Source: Fragum whitleyi (lineage: Eukaryota > Mollusca > Bivalvia > Cardiida > Cardiidae). Taken from it: 64,000 nucleotides of DNA. The stretch is from assembly GCA_948146395.1 (NCBI GenBank), contig OX411551.1, positions 51,084,997 to 51,148,996 of the forward strand. The letters run 5' to 3'. Position numbers and translations under genes: made by a program. Below, one piece after another: positions 32,894-44,102 of this stretch (its first letter is position 1; each line of letters begins with the position of its first letter). The notes beneath the pieces were generated by a model. The model saw only the letters and a program-made list of their open reading frames with translations. It made no database searches and was not told the origin of the DNA.

Positions 32894-34049
32894 TTTAATG
32901 ATTTTTACCTAGGGACATCATTACTTGATATACACACTCATAAGATGTTAGGCTTTCACTGTTTACCAAGGTCCTTGTCATTTTGAACTTGATCTTGGAA
33001 AAGAACCTTTGACTTAGAAAAACTTTTACCAAAAAAACTTTTACCTTGCTTACATTTTCTGATTGTAACCTAGGGACATCATTACTTAATAAAAACACTC
33101 ACTAGGTGATAGGTTTTAACCAGAGACCAAGCTCCTTAAGGCTCATGTAAAGTGTAGACCCAATTTTAAGGGCCAGGAAAAAGCAGTATGTCCAGGTATA
33201 ATGTACATCAAAATGAAGTTATTTTTGAGCACAAGCAGTTAAGCAGCATAAGACCGCCATAGCTATAACGGTAATGCCAAAACATTGTGGAAAGGGGTCA
33301 ATTTGTACAAAACAAGCAACTGCATGACGGTTGGATAAAATTGGCTCATATTTAAACAAAGTATGAGGGTTGATCCAGAAATTCGTATAATGGGGTTTTA
33401 AAACTTTAGCAAAGTTGACTATCAAAACAAAAGTTGTACATTCATTAAATACAACACCTGTGTGATATATGTGAAAATTTTCGAATGTGCAAGTTATATA
33501 TTGGCTGTAAAGTGACTAATCTAAAACATAGACCCCGCACTAAGGCAGGGAGGATAAACGTCAAATGTGACGTCATTATTTACTCTTTTCTTTATAGTCT
33601 CCATTTGCTTACATGCCTTTCTATGCTTAGTAAAATAACTTGCAGAAAGTGTCCATGTTTCATTTGGAATTCAAATTTGAGTACACATTTATAGGAATAT
33701 AGTATTTCTAGTGAGATGGAGACCCAGATACAGGACCTTTAAGATTGGAAAGTAATGAGAATCAATTAAGACAACTTCATTCTCTTTAAACTCCATTATA
33801 CCATTCTTAATCCTCTTATAAAGCCTGGCGCTCTTAAAATATACGAGTTAACTCAACAAAAACTTCTTTTTTGACATAATAATATTTTTTCTGAAATATC
33901 TGAAAGGTATTATTGATCTACAATGACCTGGCACTCATTAAATATTCCTTTTGACCCCTATTGATAGTCGGATCATATTTTCTTAAAATAGACTTACACT
34001 CGCGAAGTTTATATCCAATAAAATGTAATATGACCAATCTCACATACGG

Positions 34050-34112
34050 AAATTTAGCGCAAGTGGTATGGCTGTTGTCCCACAACCGAGAGGCCATGAG
34101 TTCAAGTCAGAG
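34050..34112 (+). repeat. tRNA-like stretch inside the long-TIR element
   Basis: TTAGCGCAAGTGGTATGGC resembles a D arm with A box, and 'ccatgagttcaagtcag' a T arm with B box. The acceptor stem does not close well; probably a SINE head remnant. Confidence 0.5.
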
Positions 34113-34854
34113 CATAATCAGATATATTTCCATTTCTCTTTTTAGGGTAACACTGTTTTACCTATTTTGAGACAACATTGTTGCATTAGGCTATCTGAAT
34201 TCTGACAGTCAGACTTTATTTTTTATAAGATTTGATCATTGCTAAGTTCTGTCCATTCATCATTGTAAATAATAATTAAATAGTGCATTGAGGGGTCGTA
34301 CTGGAAACACTAACAATTTTGTACCTCGTTTTTGTAGTTCAAAATACATCGCAAGCGAAACTGAATAATTGAACTTGGAAATTTATCTATATCTGAGAGA
34401 TGAAGTGGCATTTTTTTTTCAATTTATGACGATATAAAATAAAAAAAATAACCTATTCCGGATTTGATTGCCTCGATCAAATTCCCTTTAAAACGCGATT
34501 ACGTTATTAATGTAAAAGACTTGATTCTCAATACCATGAAGCAAATTAGATTTCTATTGGTCGATTCTTTTCGTATCTTATAATTCAATATCATGAAGCA
34601 AATAAGATTTCTTTTGGGGCCAAATTTAAGTGCAAGCTTACGACATATTTAATGTTGCTTTCATAGTGATATGAAACATTTTTGCAGCCGATCAGAATAC
34701 AATAGTCTTGGTGGTGCAACAACCCAAATTGAATTAAATGAGTTTGAAAAATGTATATATTAATTGCAACTGACAAAAAACTAATGAAATAAGAATAATT
34801 AAAAGGGTTAATCTAAGAAATAAATGAAAAAATCAAAATATTAAAAATAGTCAC

Positions 34855-34945
34855 AAGGATTAAAATATGTTTCCCTTCCGGGTATTGAACTCGATCCGAC
34901 AAGTTCTCGCTTTACGGCAAGGCGACTGTAACCAATGGACTATTA
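34855..34945 (-). repeat. tRNA-like stretch, minus strand
   Basis: On the minus strand 'tagtccattggttacagtc' (A-box region), 'gccttgccgtaaagcgag' (anticodon region) and 'cgagttcaatacccgg' (T arm) follow in tRNA order. The stems are imperfect, so a functional tRNA is unlikely. Confidence 0.5.
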
Positions 34946-36553
34946 CGCCTTATTTACTCATTGCAAGATAATATAAATATATCGGTAAAACAAAATTTTA
35001 AGCTGCGGGAATACCCGAGCATTGACGGAAGTTAATGAGTGTCAGGTTATTTTAGATGAATAATAAGGGTTTTATTTTATTATTTATTTATTCTATTTTT
35101 ATTATTATTTTTATTATTCAAATTATCATGTGTCCGAAATAATTCTTCCAAAAATGTTTAAAGTATGACAATTTGTTCTCTTTTTTACCTTATTTACTTC
35201 TAGCAAGAAATTTCAAATAGAGTTTACAAAAAGTTTCAGAAAATTTGATTATTGTAACAGATTTTCAGTATTTTTTACGTTCTGCCACCTAAGCATACAT
35301 AATATGTTACTATGGTAACGAAATCTTAGGCTGCTTTATATGATTTTGCAAAACTGATAACATTTGTACTCTTCAAAGATATAATACGCGGTCTCAAAAG
35401 GCTCTTTTGAAACAATCAAATTTCCATTTATCTTGTCAACATACTTGTTTTTGAATTCAATTATCTATAATAAATTACTATAAATTTTTCATTCACATAA
35501 AAAGAAATTGATATATTGCTTAACAACCTTACAGGTATATAAACTACTAATGCCCATTTATGTTTTTATAATACACCAAACCTTAAAAAGATCTACACGT
35601 TTACAAAATTTGAATGGCATATTTGACATATGTGTTTATTAAATAAGTCAAAATTAATTGCTTGCATAACTACATTTTGGGCTTGAGTTTTATACCAACG
35701 TTTGTAGTAGTACCTGGGTAGTACTTTTGTCTTACTTTGTTCAAATATGGGCCAATTTTGATATACAGTCTTGCAGTTGCTTGTTCTGTACAAAATGACC
35801 CTTTTCCACAATGTTTTTGCCTATACCGCTATCGCTATGGAAGTCTTGTGTTGCTTCACTGCTCACTCACTGCATGAATAGCTTCATTTTGGTATTTAAT
35901 ATACCAGGACATACTGCTTTTTCTTAGCAAATGAAGTGTTTTAAAATTGGGCCTCAAACACTACATGAACCTTGACATTTTGACCTTGACTTTTTTTTTT
36001 TGGACTTAGAAAAACTTTAACCAAAAACTTTAACCTTGTCATATTGTCTGAGTGCTTTTACCTAGGGACATCATAACCCCACACACAAACTCACAAAGTG
36101 ATAGGCTTTCACCAGTTACCAAGGTCCTTGATAATTTGACCTTGACCTTGTATGTACTTAGAAAAACTGAAACCAAAAAAATAACCTTGCTTATATTTTC
36201 TGAGTGCTTATACCCATGGCCATTATACCTTTATTTCTTTCTAATTTCTAAATCAGACTGATATATATAAGATCATGGACTTAAACAAAAAAATATTTAC
36301 TTTGAACTTAGATCTTTGGCAAGTGCTGTTTGTGACAAGCAGCAGTTTGGGCGAGCTTACGTTGTCTGCTGACAACTCTTGTTACAGATAATCAAAGAGC
36401 GAAAAGGCATATCCTTCTTGCTCTTGACTGAAAATATTCCATGGTTTTGATCTTTTGTAGAAATTATCTTCTTGTTTACATCTGCCTATTTAATTAATGC
36501 GAGGGGTCAAAGAGACTCAGTTGAGCAATCTAGGTCCATCATGGTCCTCTTGT

Positions 36554-36948
36554 TACTATATTTCTGATTGGTTGCGTTATTTTATTTCAGTGTGTAAGCC
36601 TGATGAGATTTTAATGGGACATATTTCTTTAGAATCAACTACATTGAAAAATGTTGAAGTCTTAGCAGAGCCATGAGAACTTTGGATAGGCTCAGGGAAA
36701 ACTGCTTTGTCACAAATTTTTGTTCTTTCGGCCACTGATGAAAATGTAAAAAAAAGTCTTAGGATGATGCCTTTTAGTTTGATCCATTGCTCTACAATGC
36801 TAACATGGAATGGTAAAAATGAGTGAAATATGACACTGATTTTACAATGTGACACTGGGTACAATGTTGATGTCTATTTTGGAGAATGCTCGGACGTTGT
36901 GATATTGTTGGGGAATTTGTATTTTGAATTTTTAAGTAGAAGCTTTTT
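36554..36948. other. Unassigned stretch
   Basis: Non-repeat-looking DNA between A and S elements. A 95-codon minus-strand ORF (36864-36577) is open, but neither splice context nor family was recognised, so it is not called a gene. Confidence 0.35.
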
Positions 36949-36949
36949 T

Positions 36950-37890
36950 TAGTTCCACTGGCTGAAAGCCACTGGGGCTATTGTTATGGTGTTGTGTCCG
37001 TCATGCGGTCGTCTGTCCGTCCATCCGTCTGTGCGTCCGGTCGTAAACTTTTTCTTTAAAAATCTTCTCCTCATAAACTACTGGATGAATTTCAACCAAA
37101 CTTCACAGGAATGATCCTTGGATGACCCTTTTTCAAAGTTGTTCAAGAAATTTTGATCAAATGAAAAACATGGATTAAATGGGCGTGGCTGATTTCCAAA
37201 TATGGTAAAAAGTGAGTTTTCTCAGATTCTAATAGATGGATACCAAATAAATTTTACATGATTGATCCTTGAGTGACCCTTTATCAGTCTACCAAAAATT
37301 ATTGTGATCGGATGAAAAATATGCATTTTATGGGCGGAGGTCATTTCTCTGTATGGTATATAGTGGAAACTTTGCAAATCATTTTCTCAGAATGAAATGG
37401 ATGGATATCAACCAAATTTCACAGGAATGATCCTTGGGTGACCTTTTATCAGTCTTTTATAAATTATTGTGATCGGATGAAAAATATGTATTTTATGGGC
37501 GGAGGTCGTTTCTCTATATGTTTTATAGTGGAAACTTTGCAAATCATTTTCCTAGAATGTAATTGATGGATATCAACCAAATTTCACTGGAATGATCCTT
37601 GAGTGACCATTTGTCAGTCTACCAAAAATTATTGTGATCGGATGAAAAATATGTATTTTACGGATGGAGGTCATTTCTCTATATAATATATAGTGGAAAC
37701 TTTAAAAAACCATTTTCTCAGAATGTAATTGATGGATATCAACCAAATTTCACTGGAATGATCCTTGAGTGAACCTTTATCATGCAGCGAAAAATTATTG
37801 TGATCAAATGAAAAATATGTCTTTTATGGGAAGAGGTCATTTCTCTATATGTTTTATAGTGGAAACTTTGAAATTCATTTCAACATCAGT
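36950..37890 (+). mobile_element. Family S element, 3'-truncated
   Basis: 5' hairpin AGTTCCACTGGCTGAAAGCC... with GGGGCTATTG, then a CGTCTGTCCGTCC tract. Five units of about 155 bp follow ('gatatcaaccaaatttcac', 'tgatccttgagtgacc', 'attattgtgatcggatga', 'ggaggtcatttctct'). It stops at about 37890 without a 3' end. Confidence 0.85.
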
Positions 37891-38611
37891 AGAACACAAA
37901 ATATCTTAAAATCTAGGCAAACCTTAGATTTCCTTTCTTAAGATTTTCAAGCCTGTGAAGCGACTCAAGCCATTCATGGCTTTCTAGAACTTTTTAAAAT
38001 GCATTGCACCAGACTTCACGAAATACACATATTTTATACTGGGCAGTGGGTCTGGTAAATTTAAAATTATTACCAGACCGACCTAAATTCCACCAGACGG
38101 AACAATAGAACATATTGTGTATGTGGCTAGATTTTACTGGTCATTTGGTCCTGTATTCATGCAAAACTTATAGGACCAGCATGATTTTTACCAGACATGT
38201 CAGTGGGACCGGCGGTATTTTGTGAAGTCTGTTGCACCCTTGGGCCCTCCAGTTTCATTTTTTACTGCACTGTCTATTTTTAACGCCAATGGTACAATAG
38301 GGCTGCTAGAGCAGAACCCTGTTGTCTTCATGCTGATTTCTAAATTAACTAAATTTGCATCCCAATCACTTATAGATAACTGTTTTCCCCTTCATTTTAC
38401 TCCAATTTACCTTGCTATAACTTATACACATTCCCTTCTGAAAGATTGCACAGGTCCAAGGTTAAATTTAGACAGGGGTGGATGTGATTGTGAAACCTCA
38501 TAACCTCTGCAGTTACTCCAACTTTGCTGTTTTGCCCCTAAAAAATTCCTTTCTAAAATAAGGTAACCAAACTCCCTATTTTGTCCTTGCTTTTCGTTTC
38601 TAATAAGCTGA
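37891..38611. other. Unassigned sequence
   Basis: It contains several 'accaga' motifs (38040-38200). A 93-codon + strand ORF (38222-38503) has no recognised family or splice context. No element ends were found. Confidence 0.35.
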
Positions 38612-38885
38612 GAGCCAAATCTTAGAGCAGTTAATAGCGTGTCCGACTGTCAAACTAGAGGTCCTGGGTTCGATCTTGAAGGCCGCACTCATTCTTCCTA
38701 ACTTGCCTTACGCCAATGGGTTGATAATTGTATACCTATGTGAGATAGCAGCTGGAGGCTTGGAAAGGATGTGATGGTTGTACTGGTGAGAGAAATACCA
38801 GGAAACCATTGTTAGGTGCTCCAGCTGCCATGATATAACTGAAAAAATGTTGAAAGCAGAGTTAAAGTCCATTCATTCAATCAAT
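38612..38885 (+). mobile_element. tRNA-SINE, near full length
   Basis: A decayed tRNA head (TTAGAGCAGTTAATAGCG, GGGTTCGATC) is followed by the complete body and CATTCATTCAATCAATC tail. It aligns throughout with the SINE at 21805, with both A and B boxes mutated. Confidence 0.85.
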
Positions 38886-38999
38886 CCTATAAGGCGAAAA
38901 GAGGGCGTTGTTGGCTCCTGAATATTTGCCCCGAGGGCTTCGCAATAGCAACTTGTCATGAAATATGGTTGCAGGGCAACAAAGCAACAAATATATATT

Positions 39000-39410
39000 T
39001 ATACCACACCACCTACAAAGGTATATTGATTTAGTGATTTCTGTCCATCCATCTGTCAGTCCATCCATCTGTCCTTCTGACAGTAGAGTTTTTCGCTTCC
39101 AGACTCTTACTCTGAACCAAGCCACCTAGAATTCATGAAACTTCATACAAATGCTTCTTTGCCCAAAGGAAGTGTCCTATTGTTTTTCAGTCACATGGCT
39201 TAAGGTCACAGTCAGCCTTTGTTTAATTTTCTTTCCAGACTCTTACTCGAGAATAAAGTGACCAAGAATCATCAAACTTCATGCAAATGCTGCTCATGAC
39301 CCAAGGAAGTGACTTATCGATTTTGGGTCTCATGAGTCAAAGGTCAAGGTCACAGTCAATTTTTGCTCAGATTTTGTTTCTAGACTCTAACTAGTTATTT
39401 TTTTTGTTTT
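39000..39410 (+). mobile_element. Family P element, 3'-truncated
   Basis: The 5' end TTATACCACACCACCTACAA is decayed. It is followed by TCTGTCCATCCATCTGTC and two to three P units ('ctcttactcgagaataaag', 'aaaggtcaaggtcacag'). It is cut by the next A element. Confidence 0.75.
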
Positions 39411-40282
39411 TAGCTCACCTGAGCAAGAAGTGCTCAAGGTGAGCTTTTGTGGTAAGATGGATGTTCATTGTCAGTCGTCAGTTGTGCGTTGTCCTTTGTC
39501 AACATTTACCTTGTATGCACTGTAGAGGCCACAAGTTTTGCCCAATCAACCTGAAATTTGGTCAGAATGATTGTCTTGATCAAATCTCGGATGAGTTCAA
39601 AATTGGGTCAAGTGGGGTCAAAAACTAGGTCATGGGGTTAAATCTTAGAAAAAACATGTATGCATTCTCAAGGTCACATTTTTTGCCCAATCAACCTGAA
39701 ATTTGATCAGAATGATTGTCTTGATCAAATCTCGGACGCGTAGGAAATGTGTTCAAGTGGGGTCAAAAACTAGGTCATGGGATCAAATCTTAGAAAAACC
39801 ATGTATGCACTCTTGAGGTCACTTTTTTGCCTGATCAACCTGAAAACTGGTCAGAATAATTGTCTGGATCAAATCTCAGACAAGTTTGAAATTTGGTCAA
39901 GAGGGGTCAAACACTAGGTCATGGGATCAAATCTTAGGAAAACCCTTGTAAGTACTTTAGAGGTCACATTTTTTGCCTGATCACCCTGAAATGAGGTTGG
40001 AATGATAAAATTTTGTACAAGTTCAACATTCAGTCAAGTTGGGTCAAAAACTAGGTCACAGGATCAAATCTAAGAAAAACCTTGTATGTACTCTGGAGGT
40101 CAAATTTTAGCCTGATCAACCTGAAAATTGGTAAGAATGATTAAATTTCAGACAAGTTCAAAATTGGGTCAAGTGGGGTCTAAAACTAGGTTACTGGGTC
40201 AAATCTTAAAAAAGCCTTGTACACGCTCTGGAAGACAGATTTTTTGCCTGAAAATTAACCAAAAAACATTCAAAACTTGCAT
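39411..40282 (+). mobile_element. Family A element (body type A4), 3'-truncated
   Basis: 5' hairpin AGCTCACCTGAGCAAG...GTGCTCAAGGTGAGCT and a short TCAGTCGTCAG tract, then five units of about 140 bp with 'gtcaaaaactaggtcatg' and 'cctgatcaacctgaaa'. There is no 3' hairpin. At 40287 a short S-like 5' end (TAGCTCCACTAGACTAAG) follows. Confidence 0.8.
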
Positions 40283-40586
40283 TTTTTTAGCTCCACTAGA
40301 CTAAGTCATGACACTATGTGGCTTAGAGACTATTCATAAAAATGACATAGATGTTCTCCATTCATTTGACTCCCAAAGAAGGCTTATATGTCAATTATAA
40401 AGGACTTATATAGAGTTCACTAGCTAAAGTATTTCCAGACATGTAACAGGCATATACATAGATCTCTATTTGTGTCCCATATCATTGACATATAAAGGAC
40501 ATATAAGTAGCATATAAATTTGTCTAAATCAGTTTGGTTAGGGCCTCTACACTGTTTTGCATTTAATTTCAACTTATATCTTTCAG

Positions 40587-40773
40587 GTGTACATATTTGA
40601 CAACTATGTCCCGGTCCTTTGTAGAGAAAAGGACAATGTGGGTCATAAGTATTCAATATATCTGAATATTGATACAGATGTGAAATTGTCAAATACTGAG
40701 ATACCAGAAAAATTCTATTCTGTTTCCTGGTTGAAGGACCATTATGCAATACTCAAGGACAGCACATATATAG
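40587..40773 (+). CDS. RPA1-like gene, exon c (end of DBD-A, linker, start of DBD-B)
   Basis: The acceptor TATATCTTTCAG and donor G|GTAGGT bound 187 nt: 62 codons in phase 0 plus one base. The reading starts V-Y-I-F-D-N-Y, directly comparable to the RPA1 strand K-V-Y-Y-F-S-K-G that follows exon b; the stacking Phe of DBD-A is retained at this position. It continues with C-R-E-K-D-N-V-G-H-K-Y-S-I and an acidic linker, and ends W-L-K-D-H-Y-A-I-L-K-D-S-T-Y-I. The last base plus the next exon gives Asp, reproducing the family's 'L-V-D-(I/V)-x-G' opening of DBD-B. In RPA1 this linker joins the two high-affinity ssDNA-binding folds. Confidence 0.87.
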
Positions 40774-41167
40774 GTAGGTTAAATTGAATCTTTAAATGGA
40801 TAATTATACCTCCCAAAAATGGATGGATATTCGTAAACTTAATTGGGATATCAGTGGAAGGCTAGGAAAGGATGAAATTACTACTAGCACAAGCCCTGTG
40901 ATGGTAGTACTGATGCAAGAAATACCAGGGGCCTGTTTTGAGCTCACCTGAGCACAACATGCTCAAGATGAGCTTTTGTGATCATTGAATGTCAGTTTTC
41001 TGTCGTCAGCCGTCAACAATTTAAGTGGTTACACTCTAGAAGCTACAAATGTTGTCCAATCATCATGAAACTTTTTCAGAATCTTTGACAGGTCACAAGG
41101 ATAAACCTTTTTGGAAATGGGAAGGATCCATGCCAAAGCAAAGGAAATGGGACCTTAATTATAATTT

Positions 41168-41593
41168 TAGCTCCACTGGACTCAGTCCAGCGGTGCAATT
41201 GTCTGGTGTCCGTTGTGAGTGCATGCGTCTGTGCGTGGGTCTGTTAACTTTTTCTTTAAACATCTTCTTCTCTGAAACCACTGGGCCAATTTCAATAAAA
41301 CTTTACCAGAATGATCCTTGGGTGACCTTTTCAAAAATTGTTCATAAAATTTTGATTGGCCCATAAATATGGGCTTGTCAGGGCAGGGCTTATATAGAGC
41401 ACAAAATCTTTGAACAACATCTCCTCCTGAACCACTTGGCAGATTTCAATGAACCTTTACCAGAATGTTCCTCTGCTGAACATCTTAAATCTTCTGAATG
41501 ATTGTGACTGTAACCTTCTATTTTCAATATCTCTCTTTCAAATCTTGAGATGTTGCAACCTGTGGAGCCATACAGGCCCTCATGGGCCTTTTG
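41168..41593 (+). mobile_element. Family S element, complete, nested
   Basis: 5' hairpin AGCTCCACTGGACTCAGTCC..., CTGTGCGTGGGTCTG tract, and a body nearly identical in wording to the A5 body ('ggcccataaatatgggct'). The 3' end is GTGGAGC, hairpin AGGCCCTCATGGGCCT, TTTTG. Confidence 0.85.
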
Positions 41594-42014
41594 TTAGCTT
41601 GGCTGTTTTTTTCGAAGAAAACCCAAGGTATTATGATCACCTTGGCATAGTTCGTGTTGTTGTTGGTGTTGATGTTGGCGTTGGCGTTGGCATGACAAAC
41701 TTTAACCTTGATCATAACTTTTGAATGGTATGTCATAGAGCCTTCATATTCCACATGATGATTGCTTGGGACAAGACCTTTCTGTATGTACCAAGTTCAA
41801 GGTCATCACTCACGGTCAAGGTCATTTTTCAATGTCAAATTTCTTGAAAAATTTAACCTTGGTCATACCTTTTGAATGGTAAGTCCTAGAGCCTTCATAT
41901 TTTATTTGATCATTGCTTGGGACAAGACCTTTCTGTCTTATATAGTTCATATATTTGCATTTGCCTAAGAAATAATAAACAGCCGAGCGTTGGCACCTGC
42001 TTGCGGTGCTCTTG
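41594..42014 (+). mobile_element. Family B element, complete, nested
   Basis: 5' end AGCTTGGCTGTTTTTTTCG with GAAGAAAACCCAAGG, then GTTGATGTTGGCGTTGGCG. Two units follow ('tttgaatggtatgtcatag'). The 3' end is CAGCCGAGCGTTGG, hairpin GCACCTGCTTGCGGTGC, CTCTTG. It abuts the preceding S element end-to-end. Confidence 0.85.
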
Positions 42015-42815
42015 TCTTGTTTACACTCTAGAGGCCACAAATATTGTCATGAAACTTGGGCAGAATGTTTGTCAGGTCACTAAGATGAACCCTTTTGAAA
42101 ATGGGAAGGCTCTGCTATATCACAGGAAAAGGGGCCTTAATGACAATGTTCTTGTTTACACCCTAAAGGCTACTGGAATGGTCCAATCTTCATTAAACTT
42201 TGCAGAATGTTTGTCAGGTCACAAAGATGAACCCTTTTGAAAATGGGAAGGATTCATGCCATATCACGGGAAAAGGTCCCTGAATGACAATTTTCTTGTT
42301 TACACTCTAGAGGCTACAAGTATGGTCCAATCTTCATGAAACTTAGAATGTTTATGAGTTCATAAGGATGAACCTTATTGAAAATTGGAAGCATCCATGC
42401 CATATCATGGGAAAAGAGGCCTTTATGACAATTTCAATGGGACATTGCAATACAGAATCTAAAAATGAATGAAAACGTCAGGTTTGATTTGTGATTTTTA
42501 CTATGTTTAAATTTAGGTGCCCCAGCAGCCTCTATATGACTGAATGGGAACAATTGTTAAAAGCAGTGTTAACACCATTTAAAGCTGCTCTTTTGCAGTT
42601 CTTCATGGAAACAATACAAACCTGATTCTTAGAATCAGAAATAGTTACATTTTCCAATGTTGATGAATAGCACATGGGTATGGCACTAACAACAACTCAT
42701 CTAAAAACAATGTACCTTGAATGTTCGAAGCAACAAGGTCAGTGATGGAAGCAGTCTATTTATATCCAGTCTATAAATAACAAAATTGATATTTCATGTA
42801 TAATGTTTCATTTTT

Positions 42816-43322
42816 TGCTCACCTCAGCACGCAGTGCTCAAGGTGAGCTATTGTGATCGTCCAATGTCTGTCGTCTGTTGTCCACTATTGCTTTAAACAT
42901 CTTCTCCTCCTAAACGAGATGGCCAATATTGATGAAATTTGGCAGGGATGTTCCTTGGGTCAAGCTCTACCAATGTTCTTAAAATAAATGAAATCCACCC
43001 TTAATTTTCCCTTTACCCTTAACAAAAAGGGTGTAACTAGAAGGCAGACAACTTTCATATTTGGTATGCAACATCATCTAGTTGACCTCTACCAAGTTTG
43101 TTCATAACGAGACCCTGGGATCATATTTGGGCTTTGCCCAGAGGCATCCCTTTTAGCTCTTCTGAGAACGAAGGATAAAAAAAGGAAGATCTTCAAAATC
43201 TTCTTCTCTGAAACCAGAAGGCAGACAGCTTTCAAATTAGTATGTAGCACCATCAAGTGGACCTCTACCAAGTTTGTTCAAGACCCTGGGGTTATATTTG
43301 GACTCCACCTGGGTGCATCCCT
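42816..43322 (+). mobile_element. Family A element (A1), 3'-truncated
   Basis: 5' hairpin GCTCACCTCAGCACG...GTGCTCAAGGTGAGC, then A1 body ending 'gcatcccttt'. There is no 3' end. Confidence 0.8.
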
Positions 43323-43579
43323 TTAATTAATTAAAAGCAATCATTTTTTCCAACCACATTGTTATTAAATTGTGTTGAATTAATTTCTTTTATTGCCAGA
43401 CAGTCTTTGTATAAATCTTAAATAAGTATAAAGGACATGTACTAATATATCTCATTTTGGGAGATATAATGCAGTATGATGAATATTTAAATACTTGTTA
43501 TGCCACTGTTTGAAGAGAGTGGGGGTATATTGCTTTGTACCTGTTGGTCAGTTGGTTGGGCAGTCATTCTGTAGAATTT
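43323..43579. other. Unassigned stretch
   Basis: AT-rich; at 43519 'agagtgggggtatattgctt' with 'gttggtcagttggttgg' resembles a decayed P 5' end. Confidence 0.4.
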
Positions 43580-44102
43580 TAGCTCATCTGAGCACAATAT
43601 GCTAAAGGTGAGCTTTTGTGATCATTTAATGTGCCTTTTGTGTTGTCTGCCGTCAACAGTTAAAGAGTTTACACTCTATAGGCCACAAATATGATCCAAT
43701 TTTTATGACACTTGGTCAGAATGTTAGTCAGGTCACAAGGATGAATCCTATTGCAAATGGGAAGGATCTGTGCCATATCAGGGGAAAAGAAGCCTTAATG
43801 ACAATTTTCTTGTTTACACATTAAAGGCCACTAAAGAGACCACAAACATGGCCCAATCTTCAAAAACTTAGTCAGAATGTTTGAAAGGTTACAAGGATAA
43901 ACCCTATTAAAAATGGGAAGATACATGCAAAATTATGGGAAAAGAGGCCTTAATGACAATTTTCTTGTTAGAACTCTAGAGGCAATATAGCCCAAATATT
44001 CAAGAAAATTATTCAGAATGGTTTCATTACACTAAGATAAACCTTATTGAAAATGGGAAGGATCCATTTGATATCACAGTAAAAGGGGACTTATTAATGA
44101 TT

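Larger units (their letters stand above)
33140..35971. mobile_element. 2.8-kb element with long (about 270 bp) terminal inverted repeats
   Basis: The left end GGCTCATGTAAAGTGT and right end ACACTACATGAACC are inverted. The match continues inward for about 250-300 bp with indels: 'cccaattttaa', 'aaaagcagtatgtcc', 'aacattgtggaaa', 'caagcaactgca', 'aattggctcatattt' on the left and their complements on the right (35660-35960). The flanks are TTAA on the left and TTGA on the right, which may be a decayed TTAA target copy, pointing to piggyBac- or Kolobok-like insertion; this is uncertain. No transposase ORF is present. The middle (about 33430-35600) is AT-rich, with a direct repeat of about 40 bp at 34511 and 34578 and two tRNA-like stretches. 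It sits inside C1. Confidence 0.82.
29307..36382 (+). mobile_element. Family C element (C1), host for four further insertions
   Basis: 5' end AGCTTGC...GAAAGTCTCAGAAGAGCT with GTCAGCGTCAG tract (29307-29392). Body segments lie at 30724-30833, 31873-32038, 32894-33139 and 35972-36330 ('cctagggacatcattacttc', 'gtgataggctttcacc', 'caaggtccttgacaatttg'). The 3' end at 36331-36382 has GGGCGAGCT, hairpin TTGTCTGCTGACAA and CTCTTG. Segments before and after each insertion join in the expected order. Confidence 0.8.
28798..36553 (+). mobile_element. Family A element (A1) expanded to 7.8 kb by nested insertions
   Basis: The 5' hairpin (AGCTAACCTGAGC...GCTTAAGGTGAGCT) starts at about 28800. The A1 body runs to 29306, ending 'cacaaccctttt'. 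The matching continuation 'agataatcaaagagcgaaaa' resumes at 36387 and leads to the 3' end, with TCAGTTGAGC, hairpin AGGTCCATCATGGTCCT and CTCTTG at 36548-36553. Everything between is the nested C element and its own insertions. The interrupted A1 phrase elsewhere reads 'cccttTTTACATAGAATCAAAGAGC', so insertion was within a T-run. Confidence 0.82.
40939..42513 (+). mobile_element. Family A element (A2) inside a SINE, itself carrying S and B elements
   Basis: 5' hairpin GAGCTCACCTGAGCAC...GCTCAAGATGAGC. One A2 unit reaches 'accttaattataattt' at 41167, then two nested elements intervene. The A2 body resumes at 42015 with 'tcttgtttacactctagagg' and runs to about 42430. The canonical A 3' hairpin is missing; the last 80 bp are unrelated. 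Confidence 0.75.
40812..42582 (+). mobile_element. tRNA-SINE copy split by a 1.6-kb insertion
   Basis: The SINE body 'ggaaggctaggaaaggatg' to 'aagaaataccagg...cctgtt' (ends about 40938) is continued at 42514 by 'taggtgccccagcagcc' and 'gttaaaagcagtgttaacacc'. In the intact SINE these phrases join as CCATTGTT/AGGTGCTCC, so the insertion lies at a TT. Confidence 0.72.

Noticed and set aside
36577..36864. 95-codon minus-strand ORF
   Set aside because: No recognised family, no convincing splice sites or start context; left as unassigned.
38222..38503. 93-codon + strand ORF
   Set aside because: No domain recognised and no splice context fitting the RPA1-like gene.
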